Below are positions 52,466-61,872 of a stretch of 64,000 nucleotides of DNA, piece after piece (the first letter of the stretch is position 1; every line of letters begins with the position of its first letter). Origin of the DNA: JAKZVK01 sp965237575 (lineage in GTDB: Bacteria > Acidobacteriota > Terriglobia > Bryobacterales > UBA6623). The position numbers were made by a program, and so were the translations under genes. The stretch is taken from the NCBI GenBank assembly GCA_965237575.1, contig CBDEGI010000004.1, forward strand, positions 3,162,001-3,226,000, in the 5' to 3' direction. The notes beneath the pieces were generated by a model, which was not told the origin of the DNA, made no database searches, and was given only the letters and a program-made list of their open reading frames with translations.

Positions 52466-53830
52466 GTGAACCTCCATCGTCTTCTCGAGCAGCGAGCCGA
52501 CCGGCCGATCGGTGTCGGCGTCATCGGCGCGGGAAAGTTCGCCTCGATGTTTCTGGCGCAGGCACGGCGCACGCGGGGCCTCCATGTGATTGGTGTTTGC
52601 GACCTCGACCTCGAACGCGCCCGCGCCTCCCTCGAACGTATCGGCTGGCCGCCTGACCAAGTCAGCGCCGCCTCCTTGGCCGAGGCCGCGCGCAACGGCT
52701 CGACGCACCTGACCGAAGATGCCGCCGCCCTCATCTCCGCCGAAGGCATCGAGGTCATCGTCGACGCCACCGGCGACCCCGCCGCAGGCATCCGCCACGC
52801 GCTGGCTTGCTGCGCCGCCCACCGCCACATCGTGATGGTCAACGTCGAAGCTGACGTGCTCGCCGGACCGCTGCTGGCCCGGCGCGCGCGCGAAGCCGGC
52901 GTCGTTTACTCGCTTGCCTACGGTGATCAGCCCGCGCTGATCTGCGAGCTTGTCGACTGGGCCCGCGCAACCGGCTTCGACGTCGTTTGCGCAGGCAAGG
53001 GCACGAAGTACCTGCCCGAGTACCATGCGTCGACCCCCGAAACCGTGTGGCCCTACTATGGCCTCACTCCCGAGCAAGCCGCGCGCGCCGGCATGAACCC
53101 CAAGATGTTCAACTCCTTCCTGGACGGCACCAAGTCCTCGATCGAGATGGCCGCTGTCGCGAACGCCACGGGACTTCGACCACCTACCGACGGCCTCCAG
53201 TTTCCTCCCTGCGGCGTGGACGATCTGCCGCAGGTTCTCAAACCAAAATCGGAAGGTGGTGTTCTCGCCCGGAAAGGGACGGTCGAGGTTGTGTCATCGC
53301 TGAACCGCGACGGCAGCGAAGTCGAGCGCGACCTGCGCTGGGGCGTCTACGTCACCTTCGAGGCGCCGTCGGACTACGTGCGGGATTGCTTCACCGAGTA
53401 CGGCCTGATTACCGATTCCTCGGGGCGTTACTCCGCGCTCTACCGGCCCTATCATCTGATCGGCCTGGAACTCGGAATCAGCGTCGCCTCGGCCGCCCTG
53501 CGAGGTGAGCCCACGGGCGCACCGCGCGATTTCCAAGCCGACGTTGTCGCCACCGCCAAGCACGATCTCGCGGCTGGCGAGATCCTCGACGGCGAGGGCG
53601 GCTCCACGGTCTGGGGACGCCTCATGCCGGCCTCGACTTCGGTCCAACAAGGCGCGCTGCCGATCGGACTCGCCCATGGAGTCAAGCTCCGCCGTCCCGT
53701 GGCCTCGGGACAGCCAATCCGCTGGGACGATGTCGATGCCGACGAAACTTCACAAGCGACGAAAGTTCGCCGCGAGATGGAAACGATGTTCGCCCCTCCC
53801 CCCAAGCCACCGCACCCCGAACGCCAGTGA
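52466..53830 (+). CDS. NAD(P)-dependent oxidoreductase with SAF domain
   Basis: A 454-residue protein. The N-terminal Rossmann domain has GVIGAGKFASMF (~19-30) and CDLDLERA; VIVDATGDPAAG and NVEADVLAGPLLARRA are family-typical. The C-terminal SAF-like domain (~350-435) has GEILDGEGGSTVWGRLMPA. This homoserine-dehydrogenase-like/SAF family appears in sugar-acid catabolism (tetronate or similar). The exact substrate is unknown. GTG start. Confidence 0.85.
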   Translation: MNLHRLLEQRADRPIGVGVIGAGKFASMFLAQARRTRGLHVIGVCDLDLERARASLERIGWPPDQVSAASLAEAARNGSTHLTEDAAALISAEGIEVIVDATGDPAAGIRHALACCAAHRHIVMVNVEADVLAGPLLARRAREAGVVYSLAYGDQPALICELVDWARATGFDVVCAGKGTKYLPEYHASTPETVWPYYGLTPEQAARAGMNPKMFNSFLDGTKSSIEMAAVANATGLRPPTDGLQFPPCGVDDLPQVLKPKSEGGVLARKGTVEVVSSLNRDGSEVERDLRWGVYVTFEAPSDYVRDCFTEYGLITDSSGRYSALYRPYHLIGLELGISVASAALRGEPTGAPRDFQADVVATAKHDLAAGEILDGEGGSTVWGRLMPASTSVQQGALPIGLAHGVKLRRPVASGQPIRWDDVDADETSQATKVRREMETMFAPPPKPPHPERQ

Positions 53831-53917
53831 CAGGTACCCGCCTTCGCACACAACATCCGATCCGCTGCTTCCACCTGTGCAATAATGTGAATCCTCTCTC
53901 CCCCAGGAGTTGGCCCT

Positions 53918-54175
53918 ATGTCAGAATTGCGCCTGGGCGACGTCATTGACGACCACTGCACGCGCTGCCGCATGCTGACCAACCACTCGGTGGTTGCGAT
54001 CGTGGACGGGATCGCGGCAAAGGTCGAGTGCCGCACCTGCTACAGCACCCACAAGTACCGTCACGGCAAGGGCGGCACGAAAAAGAAGCCCAGCAAAAAA
54101 GCCGAGCTCTTCGAGGCGGTCTTGGGCACCATGACCGCCGTCCCCAAAGTCGAAGACGACAAGAAGCCCGAGTAG
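53918..54175 (+). CDS. Small zinc-ribbon-like protein
   Basis: An 85-residue protein with two CxxC pairs (CTRC ~15-18, CRTC ~38-41) spaced as in a zinc ribbon. A lysine-rich tail follows (GGTKKKPSKKAELF). It probably binds nucleic acid. AGGAG lies 8 nt before ATG. It is similar in outline to small conserved acidobacterial proteins; function unknown. Confidence 0.7.
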   Translation: MSELRLGDVIDDHCTRCRMLTNHSVVAIVDGIAAKVECRTCYSTHKYRHGKGGTKKKPSKKAELFEAVLGTMTAVPKVEDDKKPE

Positions 54176-54215
54176 GCGGCTCGCCTGCCGCTCCGATGCG
54201 TTGGACGCGCGAGCG

Positions 54216-54866
54216 CTAGCCTGAAACTACCCCTATCCACTCGGCTAGGCGTGCCGGGAGGTCGTCGGCCAGCAGGTCGGAGATCACAGCCACCGAGTCA
54301 GCGCCGGCGTCGAGCACTTCACGGGCGTTGGCGCGGGTGATGCCGCCGATGGCAACCAGGGGCTTACTCGTCAGCGCACGCAGCCGCACCAGCTCGTCGA
54401 GGCCCACGGTGGGGTCGGGGTTCTCCTTCGACGCGGTGCCGAAGATCGGGCCGATGGCGAGATAGTCGACCGGCTCGCCGTCACTCTCACGCAGTTGCTT
54501 CTCGTTGTGGGTCGAGTAGCCGACCCACATCGACGGCCCCACGATCCGGCGAACGGCAGAGGGCGGCAAGTCGTCCTGGCCGACATGGACACCGTCGGCA
54601 CCGGCCATCATGGCGATGTCGGCGCGGTCGTTGATGACGTAGGTGACTCCGGCGTCATGGAGGATGCGGCCGATTTCCTCCGCTTGCGAGAACGTGTCGC
54701 GAGTGTAGACGGCCTTGTGTCGGAATTGCGCGATGCCTACACCGCCCTCGACCAAGGCGCGCGCCATGTTGGCGGGCTCGATACCGCGCGCCGAGAGCAA
54801 TGCACTGTCGATGATCGGGTAGAGTCGCGGGAGCCGCAGCGTCGGCCGCTCAGCGCCCACGCTCAC
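54216..54866 (-). CDS. thiE: Thiamine phosphate synthase
   Basis: A 216-residue TIM-barrel enzyme. It has IAQFRHK, NDRADIAMMAGADGVHVG with QDDLP, VGYSTHNEKQL, GPIFGTASKE and AIGGITRAN, all ThiE signatures. It joins HMP-PP and the thiazole phosphate. Its start overlaps the end of the GH105 gene by 17 bp, so the two are transcribed together. No TPP riboswitch is visible, as expected inside an operon. Confidence 0.93.
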   Translation of the reverse strand: MSVGAERPTLRLPRLYPIIDSALLSARGIEPANMARALVEGGVGIAQFRHKAVYTRDTFSQAEEIGRILHDAGVTYVINDRADIAMMAGADGVHVGQDDLPPSAVRRIVGPSMWVGYSTHNEKQLRESDGEPVDYLAIGPIFGTASKENPDPTVGLDELVRLRALTSKPLVAIGGITRANAREVLDAGADSVAVISDLLADDLPARLAEWIGVVSG

Positions 54867-56706
54867 GCTCCCAGTAGGCGATCTCGGTCGAGACCATCAG
54901 GGCCATGGCGCCGCCGCGGTCGTCGTGGCCGAGAATGGCCGGCCGGTCGAAATAGTCGCGCAGGCTCTTCTGCTTGCCGGTGCCGGTGCAGACGTCGACC
55001 AACCCGCCGCCCGGGCCGACGCGCGTGCGGATGCCGTACCACGCCTTCTCGATCGCGGGCTCGTACTTCGCGCGATCGAGCCAACCCGAGCGGACACCGC
55101 GCACCATGGCGAAGGTGATCATCGAGGTGGAGGACAGCTCGCGGTAGCTTTCCGGGTGGTCGATGACTTGATGCCACAGACCAGTCGGGTCCTGATGGGG
55201 CCGCAGCGCGTCGAGATGGGCCCGGAAGGCATCGAGTATCTCCCCGCGGCCGGGGTGAGCCTCAGGCATCGCGGTGAGGCTCAGGGCCAAGCCGAGAGCC
55301 GGGAAACCGTTGCCGCGTCCCCAGGCCGTTTCGTCGAGCGGCGAGTGGCGGTAGAGGCCGTCAGGGCGCAGGTCGAGGCCGAGCATGAAGCGGAGCTGGC
55401 GCAGCGACATGTCGACGTATTTCGTCTCGCCGGTGAGTTGTCCGGTCTCGGCGAGAATGGCGCAGCTCATGAAAACGGCGTCGCTCATCTGGTTGTGGAA
55501 GGGCATTGACGCCTTGGGCCGGCCTTGCGCGTCGAAGCCGAGGTCGGCAGGCACGCGGGCCAACTCGATGTATCGCGGATTGCCGGTCACGCGGGCCAGT
55601 TCGCTGAAAATCAGGTGGCCCGAGAGGTTGCTGCCCGAGGCCCGATCGGGTAGCGTCGCTTTCTCATTGCGCACATAGGGGCCGACGATCTGCTCGACGT
55701 CAGCGAGGTGTTTGGGATCGTTGGTCAGGTCGCCCAGGCGGACGCGACCCAGCAAGGCCAGCGCGGGGATGTAGGCGACTTGGTCGAGCTTGTGGCCGTA
55801 GTGGTTCGCCAGTTGAGTGGCGATTTCGAGAGGGGTGCGATCAAGCCTGCGTTGGATCTCACGCCGGGCGGGCGATGGGACTTGCGGTTGGGTCTGCTGC
55901 AGAATCTGCAACAGGTCTCTCAGGAACCCGACTTGCCCGGTCTCCGACACCCGGAAACTAAGCGCAGATACCGGGCCGATGTCGCTCGGCGCGCCACGAA
56001 TGAGTTGCGCGGAGAGGCGGTCGGCTCTCATGCGGTGCTCGGGCTTCAGCTTCGCTGAGACGAGGTGCAATTGCAGATCCGGCTTCGGCCACTCGGGCGG
56101 CACGAACTCCCAGCCCGACTTGACGCCGCTTCGGACCTCGATCACCCAGTCGGGCGCATGCATGCCAATCCAACGCCAGAGGTACGCCGCTTCGGGGTCG
56201 GTGGGGCTGTTATAGGCCGCGCCGCGGGGCTCGTAACCGCGCGCCGGCTCGCCACCCGAGCCGTTGGACGAGCCGACACCGATCGCCCAGCCGTCCGGAT
56301 TTGCCACCGGGGTCGCCGACAGGGCGAACCGCTCGCGGTAGGGCTCCGCTTGCGCTTCCGTGTAGAACCATTTCAGCGCGGCGAGCGTTGTGCGGACGGA
56401 GGCGTCGGACCCATCGAGGCCCCCGACTAGCAGGATTCGGGTTTTCCGGGTGTGATAGTCGAGATCGTCTTCGATCAGCAGGGACGGGATCGGCGTGCCT
56501 TGGCGCGTGACACCGATTGCTGAGTGGATCACGCGTGGTATCCGGACCTCGGCCACGAGGCGGTCGATCTTTTGGCGAGGTGTTTGAGCGAGCGTGGCAG
56601 GTGCGGTCAAAAGGGCTGCGAAGACGCAGGCTGTGGCGAGCCGCCTTGTCGCGAGGGCCACTCGTGCCGACGCGGTGCGGTCCAAGTACGAGAGGGTTAG
56701 GTGCAT
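54850..56706 (-). CDS. GH105-type glycoside hydrolase with degenerate peptidase-like N-domain
   Basis: A 618-residue secreted protein (leader ATACVFAALLTAPATLAQ). The N-terminal ~270 residues resemble an M14 carboxypeptidase fold, but the zinc motif reads GGLDGSD where the family has GGxHGxE. That half is probably inactive. The C-terminal half is an (alpha/alpha)6 barrel like YteR/YesR unsaturated rhamnogalacturonyl hydrolases, with MPFHNQMSDAVFMSCAILAE, GLYRHSPLDE, AWGRGNGFPALG and GGLVDVCTGTGKQKS. It probably cleaves unsaturated uronic-acid oligosaccharides. ThiE overlaps its 3' end. Confidence 0.8.
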   Translation of the reverse strand: MHLTLSYLDRTASARVALATRRLATACVFAALLTAPATLAQTPRQKIDRLVAEVRIPRVIHSAIGVTRQGTPIPSLLIEDDLDYHTRKTRILLVGGLDGSDASVRTTLAALKWFYTEAQAEPYRERFALSATPVANPDGWAIGVGSSNGSGGEPARGYEPRGAAYNSPTDPEAAYLWRWIGMHAPDWVIEVRSGVKSGWEFVPPEWPKPDLQLHLVSAKLKPEHRMRADRLSAQLIRGAPSDIGPVSALSFRVSETGQVGFLRDLLQILQQTQPQVPSPARREIQRRLDRTPLEIATQLANHYGHKLDQVAYIPALALLGRVRLGDLTNDPKHLADVEQIVGPYVRNEKATLPDRASGSNLSGHLIFSELARVTGNPRYIELARVPADLGFDAQGRPKASMPFHNQMSDAVFMSCAILAETGQLTGETKYVDMSLRQLRFMLGLDLRPDGLYRHSPLDETAWGRGNGFPALGLALSLTAMPEAHPGRGEILDAFRAHLDALRPHQDPTGLWHQVIDHPESYRELSSTSMITFAMVRGVRSGWLDRAKYEPAIEKAWYGIRTRVGPGGGLVDVCTGTGKQKSLRDYFDRPAILGHDDRGGAMALMVSTEIAYWERERGR

Positions 56707-56750
56707 GCTAGCGGCGCCGGGGTGGACGCAGCGGTCCACCCCTACAAGGG

Positions 56751-56806
56751 GTATTAACCGGGCACATGGGTAACACTTTGTGCCAAGAACATAGGTAACA
56801 CATGGC
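56751..56806. repeat. IS-end-like inverted repeat, copy B
   Basis: The reverse complement carries ATGTGTTACCTATGTTCTTG and then AAAGTGTTACCCATGTGCCC with GGTTAATACC. It shares ~28 bp, inverted, with 30857-30885. The two GTGTTACCxATG copies in tandem look like transposase-binding sites at an IS end. No transposase is nearby. Confidence 0.55.
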
Positions 56807-56894
56807 CGATTGCCTCGCTATTCAAGGCTTGCCCGTCATCTCGAGGCGTTGCCGATGCCCCGGTCAGTTCCCCCGGGTAGTTCCCCCGGCTAGT

Positions 56895-57560
56895 TCAAAG
56901 CTCCTTGATGCGAATGTTGCGCAGACGCACTTCCATCGGATTACCGCTGTGCAATTGAATCGCGATCACGCCGTCGGAGACTTGGCGGTCCCGTGTGTCG
57001 ATCGTGACGAGGCCGTTGAGCGTTAGGCGAATGTGGTCGGCCTTGGCGTGAATCTCGTACTCGTTCCAGTCGCCGACGCGGACCACCGTTTTGCCCTTGA
57101 GCCAGCCTTCCGTGGGCGTGCTCATCACGTTGCGTCCGCGGCCCTTCTCTTCGTACAAGTTGCCCCAGGCCGAGCGGTCGCCGGCGTCGGAGGCGTCGGC
57201 CTGATAGCCCTTGACGACCCAGTCCGGGAAGACCTTGCTGCGAAACTGAATGCCGCTGTTGCCGTTGCGGAGCTTCAGATCGAGCCGCAGTATGAAGTCC
57301 GAGAACGGGCGGCTGAGGATGAGGAACGTGTTCTGCTCGATGGTGTGGCCGTCGGACGAGCCGACGATCGCGCCGTCCTCAACGCGCCACAAACGCGGGT
57401 CGCCGTCCCAGCCCTCGAGGGTCTTGCCGTCGAAGAGCTGCGTGTAGCCTTGCTGGATCTCGTCCGTACCGAGCCGATTGAGTGGTCTTTCGGCGGCGGA
57501 TGCGACCAAAACCGCCGCGACCAAAGCCGCGAGCGGGAGCAGCGGGAGGAGTTTTGTCAT
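56895..57560 (-). CDS. Secreted DUF1080 (3-keto-disaccharide hydrolase family) protein
   Basis: A 221-residue exported protein (leader LLPLLPLAALVAAVLVASAA) with the concanavalin-like DUF1080 domain: YTQLFDGKTLEGWDGDPRLW, FILRLDLKLRNGNSGIQFRS, VGDWNEYEIHAKADHIRLTL and GVIAIQLHSGNPMEVRLRNI. Some family members hydrolyse 3-keto-glycosides. It lies near GH105 and a mannonate dehydratase-like gene, consistent with extracellular sugar work. Confidence 0.9.
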   Translation of the reverse strand: MTKLLPLLPLAALVAAVLVASAAERPLNRLGTDEIQQGYTQLFDGKTLEGWDGDPRLWRVEDGAIVGSSDGHTIEQNTFLILSRPFSDFILRLDLKLRNGNSGIQFRSKVFPDWVVKGYQADASDAGDRSAWGNLYEEKGRGRNVMSTPTEGWLKGKTVVRVGDWNEYEIHAKADHIRLTLNGLVTIDTRDRQVSDGVIAIQLHSGNPMEVRLRNIRIKEL

Positions 57561-57788
57561 CGGGTTGCGGGTTAAAGACCCGACCAAGGGCTGCGACCAT
57601 CATATCCCAACGGAACCGCCGAACCGAAATTGGGGCACAGCATGCTGTGCCCGTGTTATGGTCACGTCGTCTGTTCTGGGCCGGCGGGCACGGAGTGCTG
57701 TGCCCCTACATAGTCCGTCTTGCGGCTGTCGCTCCAGCCGCGTACACTGTCGGTCGCCAGAGTAGAGAGACACGCGGGAGCGCTCACG

Positions 57789-58904
57789 ATGAAACGAAGA
57801 GAGTTTGGGGGAACGTTAGCTGGCACTCTGGTCGGCGCGGGCATCGCCGGTTCCGCCGGCACCGGCATTGGATCCGCACAGCCGGCGCGCGTGCCCAAGA
57901 AGAACACCCTGATGCATGTCGGCGGCGACTACCACAGTGTTGTCGGTGGCCGTGGAGCCGACATGACAAGCAAACAAAACCTCGAATACAACCTGCGGCA
58001 CGGCGTCAAGCATCTCACCGCAAGGGTATCCAAAGTATCTGAACACGGCGCGTGGGATCTCGACGAAATGAAGCGGATGAAAGACAACTGCGACCGGCAC
58101 GGAATGATCTTCGAAGCCATCCGCATGGACGATGAATACATCCGGCTGAGGAAAGGTCCCGAGCGCGACCGCAGGCTCGACAACATTCTTGGAAACATTC
58201 GAAAAGCGTCCCAGGTAGGCGTCAAGATCATCACCCATCACTGGAGGGTGATCCCCATCCGGCGGAACCGAAAGGCGCCCGGGCGCGGCGGGGTCACCTA
58301 CACGGGCTTCAAGCTCGAGGACAACTGGCAAGACCTGCCCGTGACCGCGTCCGGCAAGGTTACGTCCGAAGACTACTGGGAACGCATCACCCACTTCCTC
58401 GAAAAGGCAATCCCCGTGGCCGCGGAATCTGACGTCCGGCTGGCCTGCCACCCCTATGATCCACCGGGACTTCCCTTCGGCTATCAAGGGGCGGAGAACT
58501 GGGACTCACCGTCCATCTTCGACGCCATCAAACGGTACGAAGCGATCGTCGACAGCCCCTACAACGGCTTCCAACTATGTCTGGGCACAACCGGCGAGGG
58601 ACTCAAGAACCCCCGCACCGAGGTTCTTCCCATCGTCGAGTACCTGGGTGCACGGGGCAAGATCCACCAGATCCACATGCGGAACATCCGAGGGGGCCTC
58701 CATGATTTCCTCGAGGTGTTCCCGGATGAGGGCGACATGGATTTCCTGAAGATCATGCGAATCCTTCGGGACACGCAATTCGCAGGCGCTTTTTGCCCGG
58801 ACCACATGCCCACTCATCCCGACGATCCGGAACGGCTTCAGGCGTTTGCGTTTGGGTATGGCTATATCAAGGCTTTGATGCAGGTTGTGAATTCCGAAGT
58901 GTAG
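57789..58904 (+). CDS. Tat-exported mannonate dehydratase-like protein
   Basis: A 371-residue TIM-barrel protein of the UxuA-like superfamily with a twin-arginine signal (KRREFGGTLAGTLVGAGIAG). HPYDPPGLPFGYQG, LCLGTTGEGL, IHQIHMRNI and CPDHMPTHPDDPERLQAFAF match mannonate dehydratase metal and substrate positions. Classical UxuA is cytoplasmic, so a Tat signal here is odd; the exported form may act on another sugar acid. GGGAG 8 nt before ATG supports the start. It is followed at 24 nt by the PHP lipoprotein gene, perhaps one transcript. Confidence 0.86.
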   Translation: MKRREFGGTLAGTLVGAGIAGSAGTGIGSAQPARVPKKNTLMHVGGDYHSVVGGRGADMTSKQNLEYNLRHGVKHLTARVSKVSEHGAWDLDEMKRMKDNCDRHGMIFEAIRMDDEYIRLRKGPERDRRLDNILGNIRKASQVGVKIITHHWRVIPIRRNRKAPGRGGVTYTGFKLEDNWQDLPVTASGKVTSEDYWERITHFLEKAIPVAAESDVRLACHPYDPPGLPFGYQGAENWDSPSIFDAIKRYEAIVDSPYNGFQLCLGTTGEGLKNPRTEVLPIVEYLGARGKIHQIHMRNIRGGLHDFLEVFPDEGDMDFLKIMRILRDTQFAGAFCPDHMPTHPDDPERLQAFAFGYGYIKALMQVVNSEV

Positions 58905-58927
58905 AGACGGGTAGAAAGACATCGATC

Positions 58928-61855
58928 GTGAAGAGACCCCTGCCAAGCAGTCTCGCCGCCGCCCTGCTGGCCGTCCTCGTGTTGTTCGGGTGCGGCCCGC
59001 TGCTCGCGCAGCAACCCTACGACCCGCTCGACCACTACTCCTGGCATCCCGGCGGCACCCCCGAAAACGAACTGTGGCAGGTGCTCGTCCTGCTCGGCGT
59101 CGGCGAAACCGAGCCCGCCTCGTGGGACGGTACCTTGACCGTCGACGCCGGCGAAGTTCTCGACCTCACCGGCTACCGCTTCGAGCCGCCCGACCGGGCG
59201 TTGGGTCTGGACCGCTGGCGGGTCCACACGCGCGTGGAACGGGTGTTGGGCGGCTCGGGTCTTTCAGGGCGCGGACCGGCGCTGATCACCGAGCAGGTGC
59301 TCCCCAAGGGCGTACTCGTGCGCGGGCGAGGGTCCACCGCCACCAAGCTCACCGTCGAGACGGAGAAGGGCCGCTTCAGCGTCTCGCCCATGTCCGCGGC
59401 GTTCGGCGAGTGGTCGCGGCACTTGGGCGGACGCGTGGCCGTTCAACGCGTGCCGCCCGTGACCGACCTCTCCGGCACCGAACAGCGGCAGCACGACTTC
59501 CCCTCGATCGCCGCCAGCCCCGACGGCGCTCTGTGGACGACTTGGTACAGCTACCACGATCGTCGAGAAGAGTTGAACTTCCGCCGCTACCAAGACGGCC
59601 AGTGGACGCGCCTTATTCCCGTCGGCCGCGCCGCCGAAGACCTCTGGCGGCCTCACGTGACCACTGACGACGCCGGCAAGCCGTGGCTCATCTGGTCACA
59701 ACGGCCCACCACCGACGGCCCCGGCAACTGGGACCTCTACGCCATGGCTTGGGAGGACAACGAGTGGGGCGAGCGCCGGCGGCTGACCGACAATCCGCTG
59801 CCCGACATCGAGCCCGACGTCGCTCGCGGGGCCGACGGGACCATCTACGTCGTCTGGCAGGCGATGGTCGGGAGGCACTCGCAAATCCGCCTCAAGTATT
59901 TGCAGGACGGCCGCTGGTCCGAGACCGTGTCGGTGACCCAATCGGCGTCGAACGATTGGGAGCCCTCGGTCGGCGTCGGCCCCAACGGCACGGCCTGGAT
60001 CGCCTGGGACCGTTACACCTCGAACTACGACGTCTACGCGCGAAGCTTCTCGCCCGCGCGGGGCCTGTCGCCCGAGCGAGCGGTGGCGGCGACCAATCGT
60101 TTCGAGGCCCACTCGTCGGTGGCCGTCGATAGCCTGGGGCGTCCGTGGATCGCCTGGGAGACCGGCGCGGCCAACTGGGGCAAGGACCTGGGCGCATTCC
60201 TCGGCACAGCAGCCCCGGGGTCGCCGTTGGGCGGGCCGCGGCGCATCGAAGTCGTCTGCCTCAATGGGAACGTTTGGAAAGCGCCCGCCGGGTTCGAACC
60301 GAAAGATCCGCTTGCGCCGGGATCGACGAGCGTGAGCCGGCCGGCTTTATTCTTCGATCCGGACGGCAACCTATGGATGTCGTTCAAGCGGCGCTACAGC
60401 CGGCGGGCGTTTCGCCCCAGCGTTTTCTGGGAGTCGTCGTTGACCCGGTTGGCGGGCGACGGGTGGACCGACCCGATCGTGCTGCCGCAAAGCTGGTCGC
60501 GCAAGAGCACGCGAATGAGCCTCGCGGCGGCCAACGGGAGGCTTTGGGCCTTTTGGCCGCACGAGAATCGCGACTGGGCGTTCGCCAGCCGGCCGCATTC
60601 GAACCGCGTCGTGGCGGGCTCGCTAGCGCTGCCGGGCAAGGGGAGCGAGCCGGAGCTTTCCGAGTACCGGCCTGCTTTGTTGGAGGCGCCCGCGGTGCAT
60701 CCCAACGAAGAGGCCGACGTCCGGGCGATTCGCAATCACCGGATGGAGTTGGGCGGCGAGACGTTGCGCATCGTGCGGGGCGACCTGCATCGTCACACCG
60801 AACTCTCGCAAGACAGCGGCGGCATCGACGACGGGTCGCTGCCCGAGTTCTACCGCTACATGATCGACGCCGCCGAGATGGACTTCGGGGCCTCGACCGA
60901 CCATCAGGCCGGCGGAACGGACTACTGGAACTTCGTCACGCAAAAGATGGCCGACATGTACCACTTCCCCGACCGCTTCTCCACGCTGTACGCCTATGAG
61001 CGCAACCTCGGCAACCCGTTCGGCCATCGCAATGTCGTCTACACGCACCGCAACTACCCGGTCGTGCCGTTCTTCCAGTCGATCCACCCGAAGTTCATGT
61101 TGCCCGACTCACCCGACGGCGAGCTGCTGACCTTCAACAGCATGAGTTTCGGCAGCGGCATTCGTAACGACACGAAACTGCTCTACGACGTCGTCCGCGA
61201 AACCGGCGGCATCGCGATTCCTCACACCTCGGGCAGCACCGGCATGGGCACCGACTGGTCCGACAACGACCCGCAAATCGATGCGGTGGTCGAGATCTAC
61301 CAGGGGGCGCGGCTCAACTACGAGCACGAGGGTGCTCCGCGCGGTGCACGCGCCGGCCAACCCGGGGCCGGCGGCTTCCAGGCTGGCGGAGTCGCCTGGA
61401 ATGCCTGGCAGAAGGGTCACCGCATCGGCGTGATCGCCAGCTCCGACCACTACTCGACTCACATCTCCTACGCCATGGTGTACACGCCGAGCCCCGCGCG
61501 CGGCGACATTTTCGCGTCGATCCAGAAGCGGCACACCTACGGGGCGACCGACAACATCGTGCTCGAGTTTTGGTTGGGCAGCCATTTCATGGGAGAGGAC
61601 TTCTCGTCCAGCGAGAAGCAGAACCTACGCGTGCGCGTGCAGGGCACCGACGATATCGAAAAGATCCACGTGATTCGCGATGCGAAGTATATCTACACGC
61701 TCTCGCCGGGCCAGGGCTCGCCGGGCAAGCGCGAGGTCGAGTTCGAGTACGCCGACAACGAGGTCGGCACCGGCGAGCACTGGTATTACATTCGCGTGGA
61801 GCAGAAGGATCAGGAGTTGGCATGGTCAAGCCCCATCTGGGTGACCTACGACTGA
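58928..61855 (+). CDS. Propeller-PHP domain lipoprotein
   Basis: A 975-residue protein with a leader that may be lipid-modified (LAAALLAVLVLFGCGP). An N-terminal part (~30-190) is followed by a propeller of ~6 blades (~195-600; FPSIAASPDGALWTTWYSYH, PSVGVGPNGTAWIAWDRYTS, SVAVDSLGRPWIAWETG). A C-terminal PHP-type metallohydrolase (~620-960) has GDLHRHTELSQ, FGASTDHQAGG, AIPHTSG and GVIASSDHYS. PHP enzymes are phosphoesterases or related hydrolases; this DUF3604-like branch is poorly known. The GTG start is weakly supported. Confidence 0.82.
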   Translation: MKRPLPSSLAAALLAVLVLFGCGPLLAQQPYDPLDHYSWHPGGTPENELWQVLVLLGVGETEPASWDGTLTVDAGEVLDLTGYRFEPPDRALGLDRWRVHTRVERVLGGSGLSGRGPALITEQVLPKGVLVRGRGSTATKLTVETEKGRFSVSPMSAAFGEWSRHLGGRVAVQRVPPVTDLSGTEQRQHDFPSIAASPDGALWTTWYSYHDRREELNFRRYQDGQWTRLIPVGRAAEDLWRPHVTTDDAGKPWLIWSQRPTTDGPGNWDLYAMAWEDNEWGERRRLTDNPLPDIEPDVARGADGTIYVVWQAMVGRHSQIRLKYLQDGRWSETVSVTQSASNDWEPSVGVGPNGTAWIAWDRYTSNYDVYARSFSPARGLSPERAVAATNRFEAHSSVAVDSLGRPWIAWETGAANWGKDLGAFLGTAAPGSPLGGPRRIEVVCLNGNVWKAPAGFEPKDPLAPGSTSVSRPALFFDPDGNLWMSFKRRYSRRAFRPSVFWESSLTRLAGDGWTDPIVLPQSWSRKSTRMSLAAANGRLWAFWPHENRDWAFASRPHSNRVVAGSLALPGKGSEPELSEYRPALLEAPAVHPNEEADVRAIRNHRMELGGETLRIVRGDLHRHTELSQDSGGIDDGSLPEFYRYMIDAAEMDFGASTDHQAGGTDYWNFVTQKMADMYHFPDRFSTLYAYERNLGNPFGHRNVVYTHRNYPVVPFFQSIHPKFMLPDSPDGELLTFNSMSFGSGIRNDTKLLYDVVRETGGIAIPHTSGSTGMGTDWSDNDPQIDAVVEIYQGARLNYEHEGAPRGARAGQPGAGGFQAGGVAWNAWQKGHRIGVIASSDHYSTHISYAMVYTPSPARGDIFASIQKRHTYGATDNIVLEFWLGSHFMGEDFSSSEKQNLRVRVQGTDDIEKIHVIRDAKYIYTLSPGQGSPGKREVEFEYADNEVGTGEHWYYIRVEQKDQELAWSSPIWVTYD

Positions 61856-61872
61856 GGCTGACGGTTGCGGAT

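Noticed and set aside
51085..52842. 585-codon frame antisense to the quinoprotein
   Set aside because: It shows no domain features and no ribosome site; the plus-strand propeller and oxidoreductase explain the region.
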